From assembly GCA_030248215.1 (NCBI GenBank), contig JASANG010000964.1, positions 24,039 through 88,038 of the forward strand: 64,000 nt of DNA, given 5' to 3'. The notes beneath the pieces were generated by a model. It made no database searches and was not told where the DNA came from. It saw only the letters and a list, made by a program, of their open reading frames with translations. The DNA is from Enoplolaimus lenunculus (Eukaryota > Nematoda > Enoplea > Enoplida > Thoracostomopsidae). Positions within the stretch are counted from its first letter, which is position 1. The number at the start of each line of letters is the position of its first letter. The position numbers were made by a program, and so were the translations under genes. Shown here one piece after another: positions 45,801-55,690 of this stretch.

Positions 45801-47020
45801 TGGCCAATACTCGATTATATCCGAGCGCAACGCATTCTTGTGCCGAATTTTCTAAAAATACACAACAATCTGTTAAAGCAATTGCATGGCTTGACTATCA
45901 TAACCTTTACCCTAACGTGTGTCACAGAGAGAGCTGTTACCCGCGTTAGGGTAATGTTATATACGTATTCAATGTGAGGACAAGGTTAACGAGTGACAAT
46001 TTTTAAAATTAGCACTCGTTAACTCTACCATATGACGTTTCTGGTGCACAGCTGAGAAAAGATATTGTGACCGCTGCGTAAATTGTAACGTCCTGCCTAC
46101 TAAATCCGAAGCCTAAGCCTAATAATCCTAAACCCAAGTATAAACCAAAATGTAAGCCTAGAAATAAGCATAATTCTAATTCTAAACCTGAGCCAAAGCT
46201 TAAGCAGTCCCTTATGCCCACCATTCTTGTTGTGTCCCAATGGTCAGGCGATGCGGTGTCTAGAGTTTTAGGGTGTCTCCAAACTCAGTATGAAAGCCCC
46301 CCTAAGTTAATAAACCTCCTACGAATTGTTTAGTGTTTGTTAACGGGCTGACCTACTCGACAATAAACATTTCGGTACCTAGAAACATTTGAAAGGGCAA
46401 GGATTGGATGGCTTCGTCCGCCTTAAATGGAATCGATTGACGATTGACAAAAAATTCCCAACCGCAGCCAGCGAAAGACCCGGAGTATTTACCGCATTGA
46501 CTCCAATATAAAACAATTAGTTTGGTTGGACGGGTCCGTATGATGGAATATGTAACCCACGCGTATCCAGCCAGGATTTGAACGGTCCAATCAACCACGG
46601 GTTACAGTAAAAGTTGCGTGTTTACAAAATTCACTAGCGAAGCGAGCGAGAAATCAGACGATGTTTATTTTGTCAAATCAAAAGGTTGATACAAAAATCC
46701 TTATTTTGAAATTTGAAGAGGGGCACCTGGGCGTGAGGGACCATCCATTGGAAGGGTATATAGGGCGATAAGGGCGGCACTGTGGTCAGTCCTGTATAAT
46801 TAACATGGGCCACAATAATAATGATTCTTACTGCACAAATGTAAACATCTTGAAGGCTGTGGTGACCATTTTCCGCGTTTGCTGCATTGTGCCTTGGTGC
46901 TGTCGCCATACAAGTAGTACCCTTGTTCACAAGTGATTTTAGCTATAGTTCCAACTCGATAAGGTGGATCGGACGAGTACGTGATGATTTCATGACTCGA
47001 TAATATCGGCCGACATGCGA
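39862..47020 (-). CDS. Lectin-like surface protein: sushi, unknown, C-type lectin-like, sushi, Thr-rich
   Basis: Minus-strand exons (high to low): 47020-46832, 46600-46379, 45851-45664, 43649-43481, 42081-41965, 41215-41018, 40040-39862. Exon 1 encodes a CCP/sushi module (CRPILSSHEI ... ITCEQGYYL ... GKWSPQPSRC). Exon 2 is a 74-residue segment with WTVQILAGYAWVTYS and two close Cys, not identified. Exons 3 to 5 read as one C-type lectin-like domain: CVALGYN, YCYFSFSAMNNWQSGIAAC, then DCIILRG and NSSYHVACEK; the usual WND and EPN motifs are absent, so calcium-dependent sugar binding is doubtful. Exon 6 is a second sushi module. Exon 7 is a Thr-rich stalk ending SLFFFIL. From exon 2 on, donors, acceptors and phases agree. 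Exon 2 lacks a normal acceptor: its frame is closed by TAA just upstream and no AG lies at the needed place. The 5' end with signal peptide is not found. Whether the gene is intact is open. Confidence 0.72.
40315..40501. mobile_element. Family A MITE in last intron of the lectin-like gene
   Basis: GGCCCATGTATAGGTCAGG ... GTTGTTCTTTACATTGGCC. Flanks AATAAATT and AATCAGTT match at 6 of 8. Confidence 0.82.
40758..41004. mobile_element. TA-flanked foldback element beside a splice donor
   Basis: TA-CACTCAAAAAAGTATTTC at the left and GAAATATTATTTTTAGTG-TA at the right, palindromic arms full of TTTCTGA/TCAGAAA. It ends 13 bases from the donor of the sushi exon at 41018-41215. Termini resemble family C. 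Confidence 0.7.
42319..42681. mobile_element. Family G inverted-repeat element
   Basis: CTGGGTTTCTGAAATATTAC ... GGGTTTCGGAAACCCAG with ACTTAAGTA palindromes; 363 bases against 361 for the copy at 16556. Confidence 0.78.
42850..42975. mobile_element. Family F element
   Basis: CCCCTGAAAACATTTTGGCC, AAATTTTCAACATGCTTG, GCTGGCTACGTGCCTG: same order and orientation as 48620-48783. The left terminus is eroded. Confidence 0.6.
43200..43400. repeat. GC-rich CGTCC/GGCGCC sequence akin to the minisatellite units
   Basis: Contains GGCGTCGTCCAATCACC and ACGGCGCTGGGACGG, the vocabulary of the 63-bp units at 6854-7300, in an otherwise AT-rich intron. Similar patches lie at 35670-35720 and 50935-51030. 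Single copies, not tandem. Confidence 0.4.
43679..44225. mobile_element. Family M element with duplicated left end
   Basis: The left end ACTGTATTGACCCGATTAAAA occurs at about 43679 and again near 43818, with the following 100 bases repeated. The right end is truncated. Confidence 0.65.
44302..44507. mobile_element. Family C foldback MITE
   Basis: TA-CACTGCAAAAGATGATGAG ... TATTTTTACCGTG. Highly palindromic with GAGTCGAATTTGACTC-like repeats. Confidence 0.75.
45405..45599. mobile_element. Family B MITE with perfect 8-bp TSD
   Basis: GGCCAATGTTGCTTTACGGG ... CGCTCCTAACATTGGCC, flanked on both sides by AAAATTTT. It is inside an intron of the lectin-like gene, 65 bases from an exon. Confidence 0.88.
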
Positions 47021-47071
47021 CTGAAATTTAAATTTTTCAATGAAATGTTATATCGATTTAAAGTAGTAATA

Positions 47072-47260
47072 AATTGAAATTAAGTAATTTTTAAATTAAG
47101 TTAGAATTTAAATAGAGTAATTTTTAAATTAAGTTAGAATTTAAATAGAGTAATTTTAAATTAACTAAGAGTTTAAATTGAGTAATTTTTAAAGTAATTT
47201 AGAATTTAAATAGAGTAATTTTTAAATTAAGTCAGAATTTAAATTGAATAATATTTAAAT
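47072..47260. repeat. 33-bp AT-rich tandem repeat, about six units
   Basis: GTAATTTTTAAATTAAGTTA plus AGAATTTAAATAGA repeats with a 33-base period, imperfect from the third unit on. Confidence 0.8.
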
Positions 47261-48619
47261 GAAGTGGTTTGATTAGAATTAGACGGAAACCGTAAACACA
47301 TCAGCTACACTTATAAGATAGACTGAACTCATTTAGAGCCCCATTGTCAGAGAGTAAAAATATTCTATTTATATTATCTATGGGCACCGGATATCTGGAT
47401 ATCTGGATATGAATATATCTGGATACGTATTCGAAAAACGTGTATCCGGATATCCGAAATACTTTTGTGTAAATTTTCGTTGATTAATTTGCATTGTTTC
47501 ACCGTTAAAGTAGCTGGAGCCGACGGATAGAAATTCTGTATTCAAACCTGAGTTAAAATATGTAACCACATTTCGGCATCATTCCATGATGATTTAAAAT
47601 TTTGATTGCTTAAAACATGACAAAATTTGAAGAAAAACTTTAATTTAGCTTTATATACATCAGAAAAATTGACTTCGTATTTTTAAATTATCTCAAAATT
47701 GGTCCAGTGAAAAATTTGCATCGAATACGCACGGTCAAGTACAAAATTTAACACCTTTGCACGAAACAAAATTTACAATGCATGTGTCGTTCTGCAAACA
47801 GCTATTTGCCCCAGTTGGCAATTGGGACATCCCAAACGACCGTTGCTGTTCGGGGCAGCACAAACAACTACTGGAATGAAGATTAGTGCTCGTTGGGAAC
47901 CCGACCAACCCAAGGTGACGTCGCAGACATAATTTCTTGTTAAAAAGAGTACCTGATTACCTGATCTTTTCCGGACGTTTCTATGGTGTTCGTTCTGCAT
48001 CGTATTAAATTGAACATTTTGCTGCAAATAAAACAAATTTTTTTTCAATCTCTTCTAATTCAGCAAGCTCGCAGTCAGGTCAGACTGACTGGGAGTGGGC
48101 TAAACATGTTTCAAGCTGGCATACAAGTGTTTTCGATGACTTACAAGCAAAGTTGAAAAGTTTCCAGGCGGAGTCAAAATTCTTCAAGGGCTGCTGAGTC
48201 AACCTGACCCTCTTTGACAACGAACCTGTAAAGTAGCAGTTGCGCAATCTTACCGTCGGTTTTTTGGGTACACTGAAGAAGAAAACCCAAAAATTTTGCA
48301 GAAACTTGTATCATTTTATTGTGCACATTTGTTGTTGTATGCTGGAACGTTGCTCAAATTACGTATCGATAATTTTTCGACTGTATTTAAGTTAACAGAA
48401 CTAAATTTAGAAAAGTTTACGCCGTTCTACGTGCAATATTCTTACCTGGGATTGTGCAATGTTATTTGACAAAAATACCAAAAATAAGATAAATTTAAAT
48501 AACATAATTCAGATTACATAAAATAATTATTCAAGTCAGTATCTACTTTCTTTGTTAATTTTTTCTTGAACACCGATGCCTATATTCTCAAATGTGTATA
48601 GCACATGTCACCCGTTTGC

Positions 48620-48783
48620 GGGCCCGTAGCCAACAGGGGACAGGTTGGCTCAGCCCCCCTGAAAAAATTTTGGACCCCTCTACAAAATTTTCAACCTTGC
48701 TTGCAAGTCACTAAGATCCCTTAAATGCCCCTCCTACAAAATTTTTAGCCCACACCCTTAGCGTGGTGAGCTGGCTACGGGCC
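48620..48783. mobile_element. Family F element, best copy
   Basis: GGGCCCGTAGCCAACAGG at the left and GAGCTGGCTACGGGCC at the right are inverted ends. Interior: AAAATTTTCAACCTTGC and CTCCTACAAAATTTTTAGCC. It reads as the reference for the degenerate copies at 340, 4190, 10465 and 42850. Confidence 0.75.
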
Positions 48784-49021
48784 TGACTGTTTTTGACAGA
48801 TCATGCAAAAGAAAAAATTACTGAAAAGCAAAAAACAAAATCTGCTAAAGATGCGAAAATTTTGAATAATTTTGCTGTCAACTTGGTTGATTTGAGTATA
48901 ACAGTTGCTGAGGTGTTGTGTCCTGCACAACCAATTAGTTTTTACAAAGGCCCGGTCAAAGTTGGAAGCGGGTGGTCATTCAGGCTATCACGGGACACGA
49001 GAGGTCAAAGTTATAAGGATT

Positions 49022-49187
49022 TTGGCCAGTGTTACTTTTAGTACCGTTACTCTAAGCATATTCCTAAGCATAAGCCAAAACGTATAAATAAGTGTTAAGA
49101 TTAAACTTAAGTTTAAATAGTCTAAAATTTAATACTACTCTATTGCAGTCGTGCAACAAAACGACCCGACCCTAACCGCAAAATGGG
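49022..49187. mobile_element. Family B-like MITE, mosaic
   Basis: The left terminus GGCCAGTGTTACTTTTAG is B-type, while the right arm (GCAGTCGTGCAACAAAACG) resembles family A's internal phrase. The right terminus is lost. Confidence 0.55.
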
Positions 49188-49276
49188 TTACAATTTTGAT
49201 TGGATACGACGGGTCACGGGGGTCACAAGGTTTGGTTCATATAACCAATAGAGTATTTTATATTATAACTAAACAG

Positions 49277-49930
49277 CAGGGTGTAACCGAATATTTGTTT
49301 TCGTTTCGTTTCCGGTAAAAATCTATGTGCGTTTCCGTATTCATTAAAATTCTGTTATTTGTACGCTGAAGTTACAAATAACACGTACATAATATGAGCA
49401 ATTTTTCGTTGCATATGCCGTAATTGTTCGACACCACAAACAAAAATTACGAAATTCTTTCAAAATCTCAAAAAAAATTTTGATGCAACCGCCATTTTTT
49501 GTAAAATTTGAGAAAACCCGTTTTATATTATAACTAAACAGCAGGGTGTAACCGAATATTTGTTTTCGTTTCGTTTCCGGTAAAAATCTATGTGCGTTTC
49601 CGTATTCATTAAAATTCTGTTATTTGTACGCTGAAGTTACAAATAACATGTACATAATATGAGCAATTTTTCGTTGCATATGCCGTAATTGTTCGACACC
49701 ACAAACAAAAATTACGAAATTCTTTCAAAATCTCAAAAAAAATTTTGATGCAACCGCCATTTTTTGTAAAATTTGAGAAAACCCGTTGAATATTTGAACG
49801 CCTCAATTGTGTTGACAGAAAAATAAAACATCGTTGAAATTTTTATGCTTCAATATCCGTTCTCTGTTTCCGTTATTTTGATAACTATGCGTTTCCGTTT
49901 CCGTCGTTTTTACTATCCGTTTACATCCTG
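49277..49930. mobile_element. hAT-like MITE with partial tandem duplication
   Basis: CAGGGTGTAACCGAATA at the left and (inward from right) CAGGATGTAAACGGATA. Flanks CTAAACAG and CTAAACCG match at 7 of 8. A 265-base unit covering the left flank and left half repeats at once (starts 49261 and 49526) with a single difference seen. Confidence 0.78.
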
Positions 49931-50576
49931 CTAAACCGAAGAACTAAGCTTATAACACTAATACGTTATTTATTCAGTAACCTTACCACTCACAGTTGAG
50001 CTGGCATACACAATATTGCACAACAATAAATTGTTATTCAAGGTTCATGTGACACAATTTTTTAAAATTTTAATTTCACTAAAATGGATTGAATCATATT
50101 TGAATTTTCGAGGGCCAACAGAGCGCTTTCTGGCAAATAATTCTAAGTGTTCGACGAGACCAATATTGTATATTCGATGTTAGCCTAAAAACCTATTGCT
50201 TTCAAACCACCGTTTGAGTCAGATTACCAGTTGGGTTGTCAACATTTCATTTTGGAAGGGTAACTTCGAAAACATCAATCCCGGGTCGATATAGGGACTT
50301 AAAAAGGTTTCGTTGAGGCTTACAATGTTGAAAGTTAATTCTTATCAGGTAAAATATCTATTTTCTCATTCCACCCTGAAAGACGGGGTGGGGATGCTAT
50401 AAATACCAGGGTACCCCTTCGTGTATAATCCTGTTACTTAATATAACTAAGTACTAGTTGTCGATGTAGGCATAAGCCTGTTGTGACTAATAATTTAAAT
50501 TCGGAAAAAACAAATTTATTACGTTTAGACTAATGTACCTCCAAATACTAATCTAAGTACAGTCTAGGTACTAGGG

Positions 50577-50796
50577 CCCATATTTTCAAATGTTTAGTTT
50601 TAGCAACTATCATAAGTTAGTAGGTTTTCAAACTCGCCAATAAATGCAGTTGTTAAACTTCAAATTGGTACAGAAGTAGATAACATCATATGTGAAAATG
50701 TGCTAAACTTTGAGCCTCTGCATTCATTGGTTCAAAAGTTACAAGACCTATCACCAACTGGCGATTATTGGTACCGCTGAGAATACTGACCTAGGA
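50577..50796. mobile_element. Family D inverted-repeat element, reverse orientation
   Basis: GGCCCATATTTTCAAATG, AGTAGGTTTTCAAACTCGCC and the complement of the GTAACTTTCGAACCAGTG phrase, in the order opposite to 28880-29221. Confidence 0.65.
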
Positions 50797-51054
50797 GTTC
50801 GCATTGTGCATTATGCGTTGGAATTGTAACTGCAAGATATTTGGTGATTGCTGTTGAGTTATGCTCGCGCTGTATTCGTAGCGCGTCGACTCTTGTCCAT
50901 CTAAGCGTATTTGTATAAAATGACCAGTGCTGAGCGACGCCAAACGCCGCTGTTATCTAAATTCACTTGTATTTGACGTGCGGCGCCGTGCGTCGTTACG
51001 CAGCGCACAAAAGTATAGCGCAATTCTCAATTGTCGTTGTTTCTCAGGGTGCGA

Positions 51055-52054
51055 CCGGATATCCGGCTCCGGCTCCGGCTCGGGCAAAAAATCGGCATCT
51101 GATCCGGCTCCGGTATTTTTTCTTGCCGAATATTTGTTTAAAAATTTGAAAAAATTAAACTAATTCACTTAGATTGACTTACATTTATATCTTTGTTGTG
51201 TTTGTCGTAATTGTGTTATGTAAACCATTTTATAGTTTTGAATAAGGTACGTATATTGGATAGCAGGGTGGTAACGACAAGAAAGGTCTAAAAGGTATAT
51301 GCCGTAATAAGTGACCTGCCAGGTTATCAATTTTATTGATTATCTGCATGTATAAACCAGTTTTATATTTGCTTCAATCTTAAGGCAATTAATTCAGTTG
51401 CGAACCAGCGTAACTTCCCATTCGAAATATTTTCTCAGAACGTAGCTCCCATTCCAAAATTCTGGCTAGGCCTCTGGTTGCATGCCGGCCACTTAGTACT
51501 TTAATGTTGCAGTTAACGTGAAGATAAGTCAAAACTAAGCTCAAGCGAAACAATACCCTTGAATCCTAAGCTACATACACCTCTGTTTTATAGTAGCTTA
51601 AAAAACTGGTTGCCCGACCGTAAAAGTGAGACGGGCCGAACAAATATTGCAACTGAACGCAACGTTAAATAAACAGAATAATGGAATACGTTCATTGTTA
51701 AAGCGTTAAGCTTTGTCTCGAAAACACTTCTAATATAGGCAACGGAAGGAAGAATTGTGAGTTACGTTCTGATATCTGAATGCTACTGAGATACTTTATT
51801 TTAGTTTTTTGCTTGAATTTCAGCTATTTGTGGAAATATATAATTAAAAAATGTATGCGTTTGTGGTAATTTCTGAGTGATAGGCTATTAATTTGCAAAA
51901 AACCATAATATGTGCGCTCAACCAGTAATTCAAACAGTAATATTATTTATAAAGGAATATGAGATTAAATAAACAATTGAATTAACTATCCGGCTCCGGC
52001 CGGATATTAGATTATCCGGCTCCGGCTCCGTCAGTTTTATCCGGTCGCACCCTA
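51055..52054. mobile_element. hAT-like non-autonomous element, 1000 bp, perfect TSD
   Basis: CAGGGTGCGACCGGATA at the left and TATCCGGTCGCACCCTA at the right, inverted repeats with one mismatch at the tip. TTGTTTCT stands on both sides (51047-51054, 52055-52062). Subterminal CCGGCTCCGGCTCCGGCTC repeats at both ends. No transposase-like reading frame. The 8-bp TSD and CAGGG-type tip point to hAT. Confidence 0.88.
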
Positions 52055-52194
52055 TTGTTTCTTTGATTTTTTTTGAGAATGATTATTTCAATTTTCAAAG
52101 TATTTCATCAACCTGTAACAGTTTATTAAATTGCAGTAAAGAATTGAACCAAATTTTATGGTTTTTGATAAATATAGAGCGGTCAATTTGCAAA

Positions 52195-52400
52195 TTATTG
52201 CATTTTTTTGTTGTTTATTTCTGCAAAATGCAAATAGCATTTTTTGTTGCGTATATATCTCGGCAAAATTCGAATAATTGCATTTTTTGTTGTTTGTTCC
52301 TGCAAAATGCAAATAATTGTATTTTTTGTTGTTTATCTCTGCAAAATGCAAATACTTGCATTGTTTTGTTGTTTATCTGTGCAAAATGTAAATAACTGTT
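52195..52400. repeat. Tandem array with ATGCAAAT octamers
   Basis: Five to six units of about 37 bases: CATTTTTTGTTGTTTATCTC, then TGCAAAATGCAAATA. The POU/octamer motif ATGCAAAT is exact in three units and one base off in others. Open reading frames on both strands come from the repeat. Confidence 0.75.
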
Positions 52401-53889
52401 TTTTTTTTGTTTCAGCGAAAATCGTACAAATCATGTCAAACCTGTCTGGTGTCGAATAGACTATGCAATTGGTTCTAAACGACCTACAAAATAATTCGAT
52501 TGCGATTGAATGCAAAATGTGACCGAAATATGATTAAAAAATATTTTATTGTCTTTTTCTTCGGGCCAACAGTTTTAAATTAATGAACTACGTGAATAAT
52601 TAATTATATTGCAATTTTTTTCAAATATATAAAACAATGACAGTGTTTCTAGGTGTCGTGAATATCTTTAATTTTGACCAAGTTTATTCTAATTATTTCG
52701 TATCCGGATTATTAATAAAAATGACGTTGCGTTGGCGGAACTTAAATTGATCGGCGCCGGCACCGCCTAAAAACGGCTAAAATATTGGTTCTTAAAATAC
52801 AATTTTCAATTCGTTAATGACAGATAAATAAAGCAGTGATAGTAATGAAAATATAGTAATTACACAAACCGCGTGCTCGGAGTACCCTATTGCACGCAAA
52901 TACAACGTATTGCAGTTATTGATTCTTGCAAAAAACAATTAATTTTTATGCAACATATATATCGTGTAAATTTCAAATGACATACTGTGTTTATTGATTC
53001 CTGTGCTATTTTTGTGAAATTTAAACAATTGAACAAAATTATAGTTTAAAACTATACAATAGTAGATTGTGTAAATTTTACCTGGTAATAATCGCATCGC
53101 TTTTTCTGCATCACTATATTTGGCTAATTTAAATTACATTAATAACGGTTTTGTCTATTGCACACTTTACCGTTATAATCACAAGCCGACGCCTAAGCCT
53201 AAACTTAAGCCTAAGCATAAACCTGAAGCCTGCTCCTGATGCAGGATCTACAATATTTTGCGTACACGCTGTGATGAATTTATTTAAGTAATATTGTAAA
53301 CACAGTAAAATGTTACTGTAACAGCTTCTGCTTGCAGCAAAACATTGCAATTTTGACTGCAGTTTTCTTAATTGCTATTATGGAACATCCACGTTATACT
53401 GCACGCGCTACTGCAAAAAAATGTCTGGTCCTAAAACACCCCACCTCTTTAAAACACTCTATTACAACACAATAATAATTCCGGTATCCCTAACGAGGAC
53501 GTAAAGACATATTGCACTGTGTTCATATAGCATCGAAAACATACATAACAACAACACAAACACACATATACACTTATTTATTATGCTTAATTTTTACCTT
53601 TTGTCCCAACTCCCTTCGGACTGTGTCGGGACAATTAATTTGACCCCAAAAACAATGCAGTTTGTTTATACAGGATTGCTACTTGGACAAATTTTTAACT
53701 TAGCGAGCACGTTATAACGTGGATGACCCATTATCCCATTCGTTACCAATCTCTTCATTTCTTCTAGTAACTATTCAATTTAATAAATATGAATTATAAC
53801 AGTTTGTAATTTCTAGGTGCAACTGTCCAATATCTGTATGTTTCGCAAACTGAAAAACAATAACGTTGCCAGTATATTGTTACTTGATG

Positions 53890-54100
53890 GGGCAGCTGTA
53901 AAGATCAGGGGCGGGACGTATACCTGTGGAACTAGAACAGAATAAGCTTAGGATTTAGACCATTTTTGCTTGGCTTAGGTTTAGGCTAAGGTTTAGGTTT
54001 TGATACACACTCCTTCTTACGATTAGGTTTAGGTTTAGGCTAAGGCTTAGGCTTCGGAATAAACATACAAAACTGTTCCGCCCCTGTTCTTTACATTGGC
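53890..54100. mobile_element. Family A MITE
   Basis: GGCAGCTGTAAAGATCAGG ... CCTGTTCTTTACATTGGC, with GGCTTAGGTTTAGGC runs. Confidence 0.82.
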
Positions 54101-54223
54101 GTTTTATTGACCGACAAAAAATTTTGACTACATCCGGTTATTCCAGCACCCGGAAGTGTACCTTTTACTTGTTTCCTCAAGCATTTCGGGTGGGTATGTC
54201 CTATCGTTGCACTTGCATTCATG

Positions 54224-54430
54224 GGCCCATGTAAAGATCAGGGGAGGAACGGTTTTCTATGGGACTGCACTAGAGAAAGCTTAAGCTTTGGACGAATTTT
54301 TTTGCTTGGCTTAGGCTTAGGCTTAGGCTTAGGTTTAGGAGTATGCTCATTCTTACGCTTAGGCTAAGGCTTAGACTTGGGCTTAAAATATGCTTATAAT
54401 ACTGTTCCGCCCCTGTTCTTTACATTGGCC
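54224..54430. mobile_element. Family A MITE
   Basis: GGCCCATGTAAAGATCAGGG ... CTGTTCTTTACATTGGCC. CATTCATG lies before the left end and again four bases after the right end, so a TSD with a short extra TGCC is possible. Only 123 bases separate it from the previous A element. Confidence 0.85.
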
Positions 54431-54944
54431 TGCCCATTCATGCCTGCTGTGGAAGAAAAGTGTATACACGAGCCACGATTTTTAATGTTAATGCACTTTT
54501 ATCACGGTTTTAAGCAAGGTTAGCCGCCGTTCAGTTTGTTTGATTTTATTTTGTTTTCGCGTTTTAGGTACAAAATGTTACAATTTAAATTTCAAATTGA
54601 GCGGCTATCGAATACCTCTGACTTAAAAACACTAGCGAAACTCCAGCATTAATTTATACTCAAATCCCTTAAATGCTTAATTGTGAACAAAATATGTTGC
54701 AAAAAGACATGAAAACAAATTGTATGCTGAAGATTTAGAAATATTCGAAAAGTCTGCAGGCATGTAGGATGGATTTCATTTTGGAAAATATAACGTTTAG
54801 TAATTTTTTCGGATGAGCTTAGCGAGTGAATAAAATTGAATTCTTACGAAATTGTATGCTTTTCTGCTTCTCCAAACATTTTGGGGATGCGATATATCGC
54901 TTAGTTCCGTTGTATACATCGCTTATTGTTTGTTGTATGGACCA

Positions 54945-55112
54945 GAAGCACATTCGTAAGCCTGAGCTTAACTCAACACGTAAGTCAAACATAAGGGTAG
55001 CCTGTACCTATGCGTAAATCTACGCCTAATGTAAAACAATTAGTCTAAAGCTTAAGCTTACTCTATTGCGGACCTTGAGAACAACGGTTCGCCCCTGATT
55101 TTTACATGGGCC
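54945..55112. mobile_element. Family A MITE, left-truncated
   Basis: CGTAAGCCTGAGC ... CTAAAGCTTAAGCTTACTC ... CCTGATTTTTACATGGGCC. Confidence 0.7.
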
Positions 55113-55499
55113 GTTGTATGTTACATTTCAATAATCATGAAATCATTCAGATACATAGAAAGATTTTATATACATTACTGGTTCATTGCATTACAAATAC
55201 AATTAGGTAACGTAGCTAATTTGTCCACATTAATAACAAATTTCTCTCAAATTCTAACGTTTTAATTTAACCAATTACAATTTGTACTAAAATTAAATTT
55301 TATTTAACCCAAGTTTTCTTGAACAAAATATTTTCTTAAATCCCAGCAAATTTCTTTTTTCGTCTTATCCAGTTCACAGAATAAGGCCATTGCCTAATTA
55401 TTGCAAAAACAGTATCGTGTTTTGTTCAGAGGTGAACATTTTTTAGCTTTCTTCTATTTCAGTGGCCTATTTACAATTTTGTAACAGTAAAAACAACAA

Positions 55500-55640
55500 A
55501 ACATAACAGTAATAAAATTGTAAAAAATAAAGAAACAACAACAATAACAACAACAAATAATAATAACAACAACAACAGCAGCAGCAGCAGCAGCAACAAC
55601 AACAATAACAACAACAACAACAACAATAATAATAATAATA
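55500..55640. repeat. CAA/CAG/AAT trinucleotide microsatellite
   Basis: CAACAACAATAACAACAAC, then five to six CAG, then CAA and AAT repeats. It lies 50 bases upstream of the four-pass gene's ATG, probably in its 5' UTR or promoter. Confidence 0.9.
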
Positions 55641-55690
55641 AAAAAATAATATAGTAATAATTAGCATTGTGGAATAGAATATTTTACCTA

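Larger units (their letters stand above)
47021..55690. other. Gene-poor, repeat-rich spacer
   Basis: Contains a 33-bp tandem repeat, family F, B, D and A copies, two hAT-like elements, an octamer-bearing tandem array and a CAA/CAG microsatellite. A Cys-rich open stretch on the minus strand at about 47775-47935 (FIPVVVCAAPNSNGRLGCPN) could be an upstream exon of the lectin-like gene, but I could not fit splice sites. About 52600-53150 and 55120-55450 are plain AT-rich sequence. Confidence 0.55.

Noticed and set aside
47380-47460. Ordinary regulatory site at the GGATATC/GATATCC-rich stretch
   Set aside because: Short imperfect repeats (GATATCTGGATATCTGGATA); probably an element end or simple repeat, nothing firmer.
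52063-52395. Open frames on both strands around the octamer array
   Set aside because: Repeat-derived, no splice or family evidence.
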